DNA of 64,000 bases from Endotrypanum monterogeii (taxonomy: Eukaryota; Euglenozoa; Kinetoplastea; Trypanosomatida; Trypanosomatidae). Where the stretch lies: the NCBI GenBank assembly GCA_000333855.2, contig CM007340.1:424972-488971 (forward strand), read 5' to 3'. Position numbers and translations under genes: made by a program. Below are positions 23,110 through 35,600 of the stretch, in pieces. A model generated the notes under the pieces. It was not told the DNA's origin, did not search any database, and saw only the letters and a program-made list of their open reading frames with translations. Positions within the stretch are counted from its first letter, which is position 1, and the number at the start of each line of letters is the position of its first letter.

Positions 23110-26100
23110 ATGAACATCACAACGGACAGCAGCACCTTCATGCAGACGGACGAAAAGGTAAGTCAACACTCCTCGACCGCCTCGGCCGCTGTGACGTGGT
23201 TCGCCATCAACCACCAGAAAGGCTCCAAAGGGTTTCATAGTATTCGCAAGTCAGGAGAGAGGGAGTCACTCGAAGCCGTGGACGAAGAAATGACTAACAC
23301 TTTCGATGAGCAGCAGCCAGGGGAACCAAGTCTATCCACCTCAAGCAGAAAGAGCAGCACCACGACTGGGGGCAGACCTGGCGCCCACTGGAGGGCCAGC
23401 ATCCGTGGTGACGCTCAAGCCACCATTGGCACAGACCGTCAGAGAGCGTTAGATGATGAGTATGGGCGCCCCTCGGGGAACTCGAGGCGCCCCACCAACT
23501 CATATCCAGGACGTCCCTCCTCTGTTGACAGAGACGTGCCGCAGAGAAACATCGCAAAACAACATCTACGCCAACCTCAATCTGCAAACTCAAGCGCTGC
23601 CTTCAGGGACTGTGCGCAGGCTGCAGCGACACCACTGCGCAGTAACTTCAACGGGCCAGGCGGACCAGGTCGCTCTGGAACCTATGGCGCCGCAGCACAC
23701 ACACAGGAATCCCCGTACCCCTCCACCCCGCCCCCGCCCAACACGAGCGCGCTCTACTCCTTCTCTGACAGCTACGCAATTCCGCACAGCGCGGCAGCCA
23801 ATGCGCCGTCGTTCTCTGCCGCCTACCCGCCAGCCCTGAGCACCGGCCCCAGGTACTCCGCTGCCCGATCTACCAACGGATCCTTGAACCGCGAAGTCAT
23901 CGCCAGACCGCATGGAAAGTCGACTGGCCAACCCTCTGCCCTGGCCGCTGCAGGCATCGTTGCGCTGGTGGACCACTCGCTCCCGAAGAAAGACGAGGTG
24001 GAACACGGGCGGCGGAAGCGTCGCTGGGGTACTGCGGCATCGGACGCAGACCCTCACGGGGAGCGACCGCGCCGCGACCGTCGTATGGATACACGAGGCG
24101 GCGCGGTAGGGGGGTATGGAGGATACTCCGACGAGGAAGACGAGGGCGCGCAAGAGGCAGAGACGGAAAGCAACTCGTCCGTCGAAGACAGCTACAGTTA
24201 CAGCTACAGCTACAGCTATAGCTACAGTGATAGCGAGGCAGACTACGAGTACTACGAAGAGTTCTATGAGGAGGAAGTTGAGGAAGACGAAGAGGGTGAA
24301 GAAGAACCCCGCATTGACTTGATCGATGGGGATGGTCACGGCTACACCCTGCATGACATCCTGTACGGTACCCCGAAAGCGGGTGCGAACGCCAAAAGAG
24401 ATTACAACAAAGACTTTGGCGATTCCGCATTTCCAGGCAGGCACATCCGCCCAGAGTCGAAGAGCAAGAACAAACATTCCATTCGTCGAAGTCATTCGCA
24501 CCCGCGCCATGGCAATGAGGAACACCGCGGTGATTGGACGCCGGAGCGCATACGTGGACATCGCTACCAGAAAGGCTCCCATCGATCCTACCGAGAGAGT
24601 AGCAGTAGGGATAGCGAGCACGAGCAGCACGTCGCGGGCGGCCGAAGGCACAGACAGAGTGCATACGAGCATGGCGAGCCCTACACAGAAGGCACCTTCA
24701 AAACATCGAAGAAGGCCAAGTCGCGCGGTCACTACGGCACGACGGCGGATCTGGACGGGTTGATCAAACCGAGAACGACTGACTCCGACAGCGATCCGCG
24801 AAACGAACCGGTAACCAGCGCTGCACCGGCGGGAAAGAAAACCCCAACTGCCTCCTACTCGAGCTCCAGAGACTCTGAGGATAGCGATGACGAATTGGCG
24901 GCCACCCTGGAAAGTCGCAAGCGTCATCAGCCCCGGAAGGATGCCAAGACGAAGCATCGTCGCAACCGGCACGCCGGCAGCAACCGTGGTAGCGAAGAAG
25001 AAAGCGGTGATGAATCGACTCTCTCTCCGATGGGTGGCGTAACTGCTGCGAAGGAACGCAGTGCCCACACCTCAAAAAATGCAGCCGGAGCACTGGCATC
25101 TGAGGATCACCAGGACCCCGAAAATGAAAACAGCAATGACGTTCGAGTCAAGGAAACGGAGGAGACGGCACTGATCGACAATTGTAGCTCGAAGATCTGC
25201 GGCAGTGGGGTTGAGGAGGGCAAGCCTGTCAACATGTCAGCCCCAGGACAGGAGTCCACGGCTACTGGCAGTAAAGCAAAGGAAAATACCTCAGGTGCAA
25301 AGCACAAGACAGATGATGGGGACATGACAAACGCTGCCACCGTAAAAAAGGAGGCAGATAAAAAGAAAAAAAAGGCGGATTGTTTTCCCTTTTCAGCTGC
25401 CGCTCAAAGGACACGTCAGGGCTGGAGAAGAAGGGGAAGGGGAAGGGGAAGGGGAAGGATGGCGATCAAAAAGAAGACAAGGAAAAAGTGAAGGAAGAAA
25501 AGAAGGAAAAGAAAGAAAAGGAGGAAAAAAAAGAAAAGAAGGAAAAGAAAGAAAAGGGGGAGAAGAAGAAAGGCGGTCTTTGGGGGTGGTCCTGCTCTTC
25601 AAAGAATACCGCTGACGTAAAAAAGAAGAAAGCGGACCCCAATTCTGCTTCCAACGGCGAGGTGAAAGAAAAGGATGCGAATCTCGATGCAGCATCACGA
25701 GCGGCGAGTCCAGGAAATGAGGAGCCCAGTCACCTTCCTCTGAGAAAGAGGAGCGAGAAAACGACAGAAGTAGAGAGCATATCATCGAAGACAAAGCAGC
25801 AGCAGGAAAAAGAGGAAGAGCCTATGATCGGCACACAAACACACATGGCTCCCCCATCTCTATCAGCAACCTTGAGAGAGGAGCACCAACACAGCGATTC
25901 ATCCCCGCCGAGGAAGGGTGAACGCCGCATGACTCAAACACCCTTGGATAGTATTTCTGGCGCGGCTGCCCCTTCGAACCCAGTGCCGTCTGGAGCAGAT
26001 GTGAACACCCGTGATACTAAGAAGGAATCGCGTCCTCCGACATCGAGGTCCACACCACGAGCGGCACGTCAAGCGCACCACCCGCATAGCCACAAGGGGT

Positions 26101-26225
26101 CCACAGCGGCCCAAAGCGGTGAAGCCTCAGCGGCGGTCAAGGGACAAAAGAAACGACGCCACCGCCGAGATCAAACACGTGCCGCTGAAAAGTCGAGGAA
26201 CAAAAGGCAAGAAAACGAACAGTGA
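23110..26225 (+). CDS. Charged low-complexity protein with one frame change
   Basis: The frame starts at ATG 23110 and runs in frame 1 to a stop at 25491. A second open segment in frame 3, to TGA 26223-26225, begins near 25370. The halves join naturally at an A-rich run near 25360-25376 if one base is missing. In support, LFSLFSCRSK just after the join is echoed by LWGWSCSSKN about 70 residues later, both followed by Lys-rich sequence. The joined protein would have about 1038 residues. Visible features are a Ser-Tyr repeat (SYSYSYSYS, AGCTAC hexanucleotides near 24192-24230), an acidic Tyr/Glu stretch, Arg/Ser/His-rich segments and a Lys-Glu-rich block encoded by an 84-nt pure purine tract. 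No known domain is recognised. The Arg/Ser and Lys/Glu bias suggests an RNA- or chromatin-associated or scaffold protein, but this is only a guess. Confidence 0.6.
25490..25573 (+). repeat. 84-nt uninterrupted purine tract
   Basis: Every base from 25490 to 25573 is A or G. It encodes the KEKK-like repeat of the flanking gene. Mirror-like purine tracts can form triplex (H-DNA) and are prone to indels, which bears on the frame change about 120 nt upstream. Confidence 0.9.
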
Positions 26226-29200
26226 GCGCAACCCTCACTCTCTCGCCTGATGCTGACAACCGTGAATCGAACCCTCTGCCAATGCGACTGAGACTGCAGG
26301 GATCACGTACGCATTGACTTATTTCTTCCTCTCTCTCCTCCTTCTTTGTGATTGTGTATGTGTGTGTGTTTTTTGGGGAGGGGGGGTATTAATGCCGTTG
26401 GATTAATATGGGTGTTCGTTTTTTTTCTTTCTTAGTTCTGAGGAGGAGATACATCTCGTATGGTGCAATCCTTTCAACTGGGCTTCTCCTTTTGTACGAG
26501 AGAGAGGGGGTGAGGGTGAGACTCAGTGCATATATATATATAGATATATATTTATTTATTTATACGTTTTTTTTTCTCTGTTCTTTACGCTTTCCTTCCA
26601 CTCCTCCTCCCCCTCTTCACTCCTTTGTTTCCCTGTCTGTCTGAAGGTGCTCAAGTGAGGACATCACTTCGGGTCCAACATTAGGAATTATCTACACAAA
26701 CTTGATATATTTATTTATACATGCCTCTGTAGGCTTTTTGTTCCTCGCTGGTATGCTTGTTGATATATATATATACATCTATAGATATGTGTCTCTCTGG
26801 AAGCAGTGTGTATTGTGCGAGAAACAGCCGAAGGATTCCTTTGCTGTAACTCAGTGTGCACATGAGCAATCGACTGCAAATACAACATTGGGTTTACCCA
26901 GAGACTTTTTATTCCTCCTTTTTTTTGTTGTTGTTTTGTTTTGTTTGCTTAGATACATCTTTGTTATTGGTTCAACACCGCTGTCATGCTTTGAAAGCGG
27001 CATAGGGAAAAAGAGCACGCGAGTATTTATCTCTATGCATTGGTGGATGTGTCGGTGGGTAATTTGGCGGTGCTCATCTTGACGCCCCTTTTCCTTTTTT
27101 TTCTCCTCCCCTCGTTGTACTTGTTCTCAACATGCCCCTCTCTCCCCTCCAATTTTTTTTTTCACTTTCTTCTTTTTTTTGTTGTCTATCGGTTTCATTT
27201 ATGCATCCTTTAACTTCTCCCCTTCTTAGACGCTTTTTTTTTTTTGCCTGTTTGAAGAATGAGGAATGGAAGCGAGGAGAGAATCACCACTCTCGCTTTT
27301 CTCTCCCTCGTCCACTCTCTGTGTGTGGTGGGGGGGGGGAGGAGGGGGGGATTTCTCTGGAGATGCCGCTGTCACTGCAACGCCCAAACCGTGATGAGTG
27401 GCCTTACCACCACCAGGTGTACACATCACCCCAATTTACATAGAATACCCTCTTCTTTCTCCCACATTTCGAAAGGCATCGCGTATGCCGCTTTTTTCTC
27501 GAGCGCATCAGGCAAAACGTTTTGGATACAAAAAAAAGCACAGTTGCACTCTGTCGAGCACACACACACACACACACCAGTGCCTCCCGTTGGGCGTGGA
27601 TGTATGCGAGTACGGTTCTGCTAAGATAAAAATTGGTATCCGTTATTGTTCTCCGGCTTGGGAGATTGATCTTCCTCTTTTCACCTCCATCAACCCCACT
27701 TCCCTCCCTCCCCCCCCCGCAACTCTTGCTCCAAACTAGAAGACTCAAATAAATATATAGTGGCATCCTCCCTTTTGTTGTTATTCTGTTGTCATGAAAA
27801 AAAAAAAAAACATTCTATAAAAAGAGTAATGAAAGTCACAAGGCTTCTGTCCTGTCGTGCATCCGTATTGGTACTGCGTTCAGGAGGGGGAGGGGGGTGT
27901 CAGCGCAGCTGAAGCGCAGCCCTTTTTTCTTCCCTCTCGACGACGACTTTGATCAGCAACTCCCCCTGCTCACTGGTGGTGGGAAAAGGAAAATGAGTCA
28001 TCAATACCATCACGCGCTCCTTATAAAAGAATGTATAGGGCTGTGCGAATGAATACCCAGACACACACACACACACATATATATATATATGTGTGTGTGT
28101 GTGTGTCTGGGTTGTTTTGTTCCTTGTGTAGCTGCTTTAGATATCTATAAAGTCCCTTTCCCCCCTTCTCTCCTCCTCTCTCCCCGCTCCGTCAGGGTAC
28201 GCCCACAGAATTAAATGGATTGCACTGTGCGCAGCAACTGCCCATGTGTGACCATGTATACCTAACCTGCAAATATGTACACACCCACATATATATATAT
28301 ATGAATAAAAATAAAGAAAAAATGTCAAGAACACCTGCATACTTACAACTGCAGCGATGCCGGAAGCATCAAAACGAAAGTCAAAAAATCAAAAAGAAAA
28401 GTCTCTTAAAGAAAGTAGAATGCCTACCTGAAGGCATTAGTCATAATAATATGGGATTATGAATATCTATGTCATCGCCGGTGGAAACGAGGATTCGACC
28501 CAGCGTGCTGCTTTTGATCATTGCCTACCTATCCTTCTGTCCTGTCTCCTCCCGTTCTATCTCAGCTTTCCCCTATCTTGAGTGGATGTGTGTATTCCAC
28601 AGTAGCGTGTGCGCACGTTTTTTTTTTCCCCGAGTCTTCTTGAATTGTTTTTTGCGCTGACAAAACAACAACGGTACAAAGACACATACCTTTTTTATTT
28701 CTGACGTCATCACCTCTGTAACTCAGTCACATTGCACCGCCGTCATCATCCACCAGTGTGTGTGTGCGTTTCTGATCACACACACACACACGCGCGGGCG
28801 CACGCACAGCATAATACCCCCCTTCTCATCAGTGAGACTCCTTATCCCCTCTCCACTTCTCTCGAAAGCGACTCTTTTTTCCCCTTTTTTTTACTCGCGC
28901 ACGTCGGTGTGTGTTCGCCTCTGTGAATTTGTGATTGTGTTTTCTCCTTTTTAGAGCACCTTCACCTCATCTGCATCCCACACGTGTGTGTGTGTGTGTA
29001 TTGGTGGTACTGCTGAGTTCTGTGAATCCTCTGTTTTGTCTGAAAAAAAGGAGGGGTCGCTGTGACCATCTTCGATCGACCTTTTTTTTTCCAGCACGGC
29101 AGGGGTATTAGCGCGCACAGCTACCCGCCGTTTCTCTAAGCACGGTTGCGCCTCCTTCCCTTCACCGTTTGTGCGTGTGTTGGTGTAAGTGTGTGGATGC

Positions 29201-29628
29201 TTTCCCCTCACGAAATCACCTCATCAAGTCATTATTCGTAGCACTCTCCTCTGCCTCGGTCTGTGTATGTGTTTGTGTCCATCTGGCCTGCCTGACTCCC
29301 TCCCTCCCTCCCTCCCTCCCTCCCCCTCTGGTGTGTTTCATTGGAGCCTCTTCCCTTTCTCTACTGTTGTTGTTGTTGTTTATTGTTCTCCCGTCGCTTT
29401 CCGTTGGCGTATTTCACCTTGGCAAGATTTTTGGGCTCTCTCTCCCCCTTCATTTTTGTCTGCGTGCGTGCTTTGGAGGGGGGTTGTTACTGCTGTTTTG
29501 CTTCTCTACGCGGCCGGTCGGCGAACACGCAGGAGCCTCACTTAGTGCCCCTTGCCCCCCCCTCCCCCCTTTCCTTACACCCCACCCCCATCACACTGAA
29601 AAATTCACAATTCACGTTTTTTTTCCAA
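26226..29628 (+). promoter_or_regulatory. Long intergenic region (3.4 kb) before the TOR-family gene
   Basis: No coding gene is supported. Contents are (TA)n near 26530-26570 and 26763-26790, long T runs (27150-27246), a poly-A run near 27797-27811, the 58-nt palindrome at 28055-28112, (AC)n near 27559-27575 and 28778-28791, and a (CCCT)n tract at about 29296-29326. Further pyrimidine tracts reach 29628. It probably holds a long 3'UTR of the upstream gene and the 5'UTR of the kinase gene. The exact splice acceptor cannot be fixed. Confidence 0.5.
28055..28112. repeat. Perfect 58-nt palindrome (AC)8(AT)7(GT)8
   Basis: The sequence reads ACCCAG, (AC)8, (AT)7, (GT)8, CTGGGT and equals its own reverse complement over all 58 bases. 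The unique ACCCAG/CTGGGT ends show that the symmetry goes beyond the simple repeats. As DNA it could extrude a cruciform. As RNA it would form a hairpin of up to about 27 bp in the 3'UTR or intergenic transcript. Confidence 0.95.
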
Positions 29629-32600
29629 ATGCAGCAGATGCACTGGACTGCGGCACGTGGCCAGTCTTCTGGCCCTCAACATTCACAATATGCCCTCCCG
29701 CCTGGATCCGCCAACGCCAGTAAGAAACATCATCCGCACGGGACTGCGGGGACGACCGTATCCGGCATGGGCAACGGCGGTGCGGGGGTGCACATATCTT
29801 CAAGTACCTCTGGCGGCGCGGCAACCACCCACACAAACGTACATGGTGCGCCATTTTACAGCTCCCGCTTTGCGCAACCACCAGGTCACCAGCAGCAGCA
29901 GCAACAGCAACAACAGGCTTTCCCCACCCCTCAACAGCTTCCCACCGCCCAACAGCATCCAGCTCCAACTCCTAGCGGCAGAAATGGGTTGGAGCCGAAC
30001 GCGGCGCTTGCCGGGCGCGAAGCACCGGCTATCACAGGAGCAAACTCCGCCGCCGCTCACGCAAGCGCCACCGTCACTGGGGTCCTATTCAGTGGTACTC
30101 GTACCAATTTCACAGACCTGGGTTCAGCAGCAACGTATGGACTTGGTGCTGTCGGCGTTGGCTCATCAGAGGGGCCCAACGCGGCCAGCAGCAGCATTCT
30201 CAGAGATGCAAATGATGAAGAGGTGAACCAGCTATTACGGGAGCTAGTATGTTCCGTAGACAGCCCACACTCCTTAGCAGTGCTTCGAGATGCCGTTGAC
30301 GCCATAGAAGCACGTGCGCTAGCCAACTTTGATCCTCTCTCTAGAGATACGTTTCTAGAACAGCGCATCCGTGATGTCCTGACCGAGTTGTCACGAACAT
30401 CGAATGAGCGTTCATTACTGCTCGCTGTGAGCTTCATAGAGGCGCTTATTCCAATCACCTACACAAGCCCTCACTCCAAGTATACTCGTCTTTGTCGAAG
30501 CCTCTCAGTGCTTCGGCAAAGCGGGAATGACAAAGCCGCCAGAGAGGCGCAGCGGGTGTACAAGCTGCTACTCGAGGCAGACGCACGCTACCTGGGACCT
30601 GAACCACCCCTCAAGGCCTTTGTCCAAAAGGAAATCCGCGAGAGCTGTGAGCAGGCGCTCTTGCAACTCCATGGCCGTGTGCAGCAGGCAAAAGCGGCAT
30701 TCTCCGCACAATTCTTTTCGGTAATATTGGGCTGCGCCGCAACCGCAGAAGTGAGTCCGCGCTACATCTCCGGCCCCGCCCGTGCGCAGGCGATTCAGCT
30801 CGGTATGATCCTCACGGGCAGCCCCGATGGACTTCTCCATAAAGCCGCCTACGACTGTCTCGTGTCGATTTTTCGAAACACAAGCAGCATCCGACCGAAC
30901 GAGCTTGTCCTGGAAAACCGTCGCCTCTGCGAGGAGTGCATGCGAACGCTGAACGCAAGTCATCACAACGAGGGCGACGTGGTATCGGCGCTGAAGGCGC
31001 TGCACGCCCTTCTTAGCAGTCGTGGGCTCTCGGCGATCGACAGGCAGGTTATGCCGCAGCTGTGCGTACTTGTGACGGAGCAGCACCGAATCTCTAAGTC
31101 ACTACTCGTGCGCTGCGCCGTCTGCGATATCGTGCCGATCATTGCCCCAGTAGATGTCTCATCTGTGCCGCGGCGCACTACGTACTGCGCCATTATCATG
31201 GAGCCCGTGAAAAACGTGCGCGATGAACGCTTCAAGGCGCACGAACTGCGCAACGTGGCTTCCTTTATTCGCAGCGTCGGGTACGGTGTATTTGACCCGA
31301 CGAACCGCACGAACTTGGAGTCGATCCTTCACCGCTACATCTGCCGCCCGGAAACGCAGGAGGCATGCTGGTCGATTATGGCGGCCATCTGTGCATCCTC
31401 AAGATTGCCCAGTGGATACACGGCATCGCTGGCACTGGCAGGCGGTCGCCGCACAGACGGCACAACCGCATCCACGACACCCATCAGCCCCACAACGGTA
31501 AACGGTAACCAAGACGTCGATGCGATGTCTACCTTAGCTGAAGTACGTAAAATATCACGACCGCCCAGCCGCGACAACGCGGCGTCCACTTCGCTCTCCC
31601 CATTGCATCAACGACACTCCTCGTGGCACCACGACGACGACAACAACGATCGGCTAAGCGCACCACACAACTCGACGGCAACGCCCTCGCAGCGGTCTCA
31701 AGGCGTGAGAACCCCCACGGCCTCCCCCACAGCGACCAGCGCACTAGCTTTCAGTTACTCCACTGCGCGCGCCAACCACACCCTCACCATCGACAATCTT
31801 GTGCAGCACTGCCTACCGTTTCTCGCCCACGCCATTCTTAGTCAGTCCCTCGTCGACTCGCTTCGGGTGATACAAACATCGTGCCCGCATTTGTGCGCCG
31901 ATGTGCAGACAGCCCTGGACAGGCTGGTGGATGGCGTTCTGAAGGAGCCCACCGCGATGCCGGTAATGGGTGCCGCCTCCCTGCCCCCGTCTACGGTCCA
32001 GCTGCCCAGCTCCACTACGCAGCAGTCACTGAACCCCTCCCTCCACGCACGCGACTGTGGTGATGGGAACATCAGTGGCCTTGCGAACGCTGGTGCCGGT
32101 GGCGTCTCTCGCGCTGCCGGGTCTCACCCGCTCAGTGCCCATGCAACAACGGAATCCATAGCCGCCTCTCGTCCAGGGACCTCTAGCACGCCTATGAGTA
32201 GTGGGCATGTCGGGCGAATTTCCCAGTACTTTAAGCCAACCGAGAATGCGACTACGAACCACAGCGGGGGCAATGCAGGCAGCCCGACCCCGTGTTCTCC
32301 AGTGGCAACAAGCTCCACTTCTCGTCCTGTACCATTAGGGAACAACAACTTCCTGGGCTCGGATAGGGCCTACACTGTAGGCGGCGGCGACGGAAGCGGA
32401 GGAGCCCCCCCCTACGGTGCCGGGGGATCGCTTCGCTACTCCCCCATCACAACATCTATCAGTGCACCCTTTACCCCAGTGACGCACACGCCGCCAGGCA
32501 GCGGAACTGCCGCAGCAGCGCAACCCCTAGTCCTCAAGAATGACCTTAGGGTGGCCCTGAAGGTTTTCGCGGAGCGGCCCGTAACGTCGGTGCAGCAATT

Positions 32601-35600
32601 GCACGATATCAAGAATTCTGTGATTGCCTTCCAGCGCCATGATGACCCTCTTGTACGGCAGCAAAGCAGTGAGACAATCGTGTCAAGTCTTCAGCAGTGG
32701 ATCGCGTATGCGAAGGAAAACAAAACCTCTACCTACTCCACACGTGTCACAGAAATACTGGAAGCGTACATGAAGAACGTCCTCATGGAGATGGACCGCC
32801 AGTGTGGACTCTACGAAATCACGCTGCTTGCGAACGCCACCAACCTGCGCGCCTTCTTGTCTGAACAGCGCATCCTTTCCTCCCTTCTGAGCTTCCTGAA
32901 CAGTACAACCCTCGTACGTGAAAAAACGGTCGAGCTGCTCGTCGCCATTACGCAAGACTCCAAGCCATCCCCCTCTGTTGTCACTGTGCAGCAAAGCCTG
33001 TACGTCACTGTCGAGTCGTGCGTGGTGGTGCTTGAGTACACAAACGATGTGCGCATGCTGCTGCGCAGCATGGCTGACCTGCAAACTTTTACCAGGCTGT
33101 GCATACGCCCGCTCAACAACCACCTCGGTCGCATCTTTTACGCCTTCCGAAAGCGGCTCTTGGAGGTCAGCGTGCCAGATGTGGTATTGCTTTTCATTCT
33201 CAAGACGCTCGAGATCATTCTGCAGGCTCTGGCGAAGGAAGAAAGGACCATCTTGCAGTACCAGGATGATGTGCTGGAGCTCTATAACCCGGTCGTGGAC
33301 ATACTGAAGCAGTCACCGTCGCCAACGCTGAGTCATGCTGCGATCAACGTTCTCGTGCATGTACACGAGATGTGCATCCCAAGTGCCTCAACCGATCTGC
33401 GCAAACAGCAGGAGCTGATCACTGCCCTCACACACGTCTATACGGGTAGCTCGTGTACTGTCACCGAATCACTGAGCATGCTGACGCTATTTGGTCAGCT
33501 CGGCGCCATAGACCCCTCCGCGCAACCTGTCTCCACGACCGCAAAGAAGAAGGAGGAGGTGGTCATCCAGGATGAGGCTGACCTGGAGCTCACCTATGAC
33601 TACACAGTAATTGTATACCGCACGCTCAGTCGCACGCTGGACGCGTCGCTCTCCGATGCGGTTTGCTCTCAGGCTCTGCGCACCCTGCTTCAGTTCATCC
33701 GCTTCACGCAAGACAAGAAGGATCTCGTCGGCGGCGTCCACGCGGTGCGCGCGGTGCTGCAGATAGCCAAACGCGTCACCGATAGCCCGGCTTTGCGAGT
33801 GGAAGCGTTACATGTCTTGGCAGCGGTCACTGCCATGCGGCACGAGCGTATTGCGCGACTGATGTTGCCCGAAATAGTGGTCTTGTTGGAGCAACTGTGG
33901 ATGCCCAAAGACCGCTCGCTCTTCCGGGCTGTTCTCGAGGTGGTGAGTGCACTCAAACCTGGAAAACTCTCAGGCAAGGAGCAGTCGGAGTCATGGGCGT
34001 GGCTGTACCCCAGGCTCGTTGACGTGGCGCTGCAGGACCGCACCGAGTCCCGTGAGTTTTGCCTGCGCGTGGTGGAGATCGTGCTCAATGCGAGTTACAT
34101 TCCGCCCCACTGCATCCCTGTCGTGTTTCCGATGCTGCTACAGTTTCTGCAGCAGTCCGACCAGCTGGTAGATGTGCGCAGCCAGTCCCTCTGTGCTGCC
34201 GTGCACATCGTGTGTGAATTGAAAGCAGTGCAGTTCTTCTCCTCCCTTCTACACAGCATCTGCACGCTGACACGGCACTGCGAGATGAACGAGGATCTTG
34301 GCCCGCGCCTGTCCACGCCAGGAGTGAGGGAGTCTCTGAAGGTACTAGCGGCCCTGCACCCCAGCGGCCGGAGCACGATCAAGATGTTGCGTGACCGCAT
34401 CGGAGAGGGGGAGGATCGCATGACGAGCACAGGCGGATCCTCCATGTTCAACAGCGTAGTGATACCAGCACCTAGCTTCATGAACCTCGCCCCTGGCGGT
34501 GCCAACTCCTCGATGCTTGCAGTGAGGTCAGCGACTGGCAACACTCCAAGTGCGACTGGCGGCGCACCGGTCATGACGACTTTGTCAAGCTCAGGGAATG
34601 CTCCGCTAATCCACCTCAGCGGCTTTGGCGCCTCTGCCAACATGGGCGGTACCTCAGCTAGTAGTGCGTCGTACCTGCAACGCCCCAACGTGCCGGATAC
34701 GTATTCGAGGGCAGAAGAAGAGGATGTGGCGCCGAGCCTCTGCGCTGACACAACAGAGCAAGAAATTGCCCTTTTTATGAAGCACGTGGAACTGGGCTTT
34801 CGCCTCAAGGAGAGCAAGCTTCGGGAATGGTTCGCCGAATTTCAGAAGTACATCATTCTTGTCTCCCCGCACCCGGCGTTTCGCATGATGGTGGACCTGC
34901 TCGACAAGCATGAGCCCCTGCGTCGCGGACTCTTCTTGCCGTCGTTCAAGTGCCTCTACGAGTCTCTGTCGGCCGACCAAATACGAAAGCTGAACGAAAT
35001 GCTGACCCTCGTGCTGAACTGCTCCGATCATGAGCTCTCGAGCAAGTGTCTCGGGCTCGCTGACTACCTCGACCACAACGAGCCGAACTTGAAGTTGGAA
35101 GTACTCGAGGCAGTGCGATCAATGCGACGATCGGACTACCACCGCGTCGGCAACTCGTCCGAGAATGGGTCGCTCCTTGTGCGCAGCGCGGAGAGCAGCA
35201 CGCACAACACGATCTCGATGCGCAGACGTGGCTCGGCACCCACCAGCCTCCCCAAAGGGGGGTTCGCAGCCTCCAGTGACGCTCCCGTCGATCACTTGCA
35301 CATAACCAAAGCGCGACCACGGCAGGAACCTGGCTCTCGTCTCGGCTCGAAAAACGGTCCAGGCATAGCAGGCCGAGGGAAGGGAGCAGCAGAATCCGTT
35401 GCTGGTGAAGGTGACTTGACTGCGCCGGCGAACCCCCACAGCAGCTCCACCAGACACCACGGCGACTCTCGACGCGACGTAGACATGTACGAGTTTGCGT
35501 CGTTTGACGATGAGGAGAATAAAGAAACCGAGTGTAGACGACAGCAGTTGCCGTTTATCGCACCGCCGAGGGCACAGGAACAACTCCCTGGAGATGAAGC

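Noticed and set aside
23590..25068. 492-codon minus-strand frame under the low-complexity gene
   Set aside because: It lies opposite the + strand gene, in an organism with one-direction gene clusters, and its translation resembles no protein family. Biased codon composition explains its openness.
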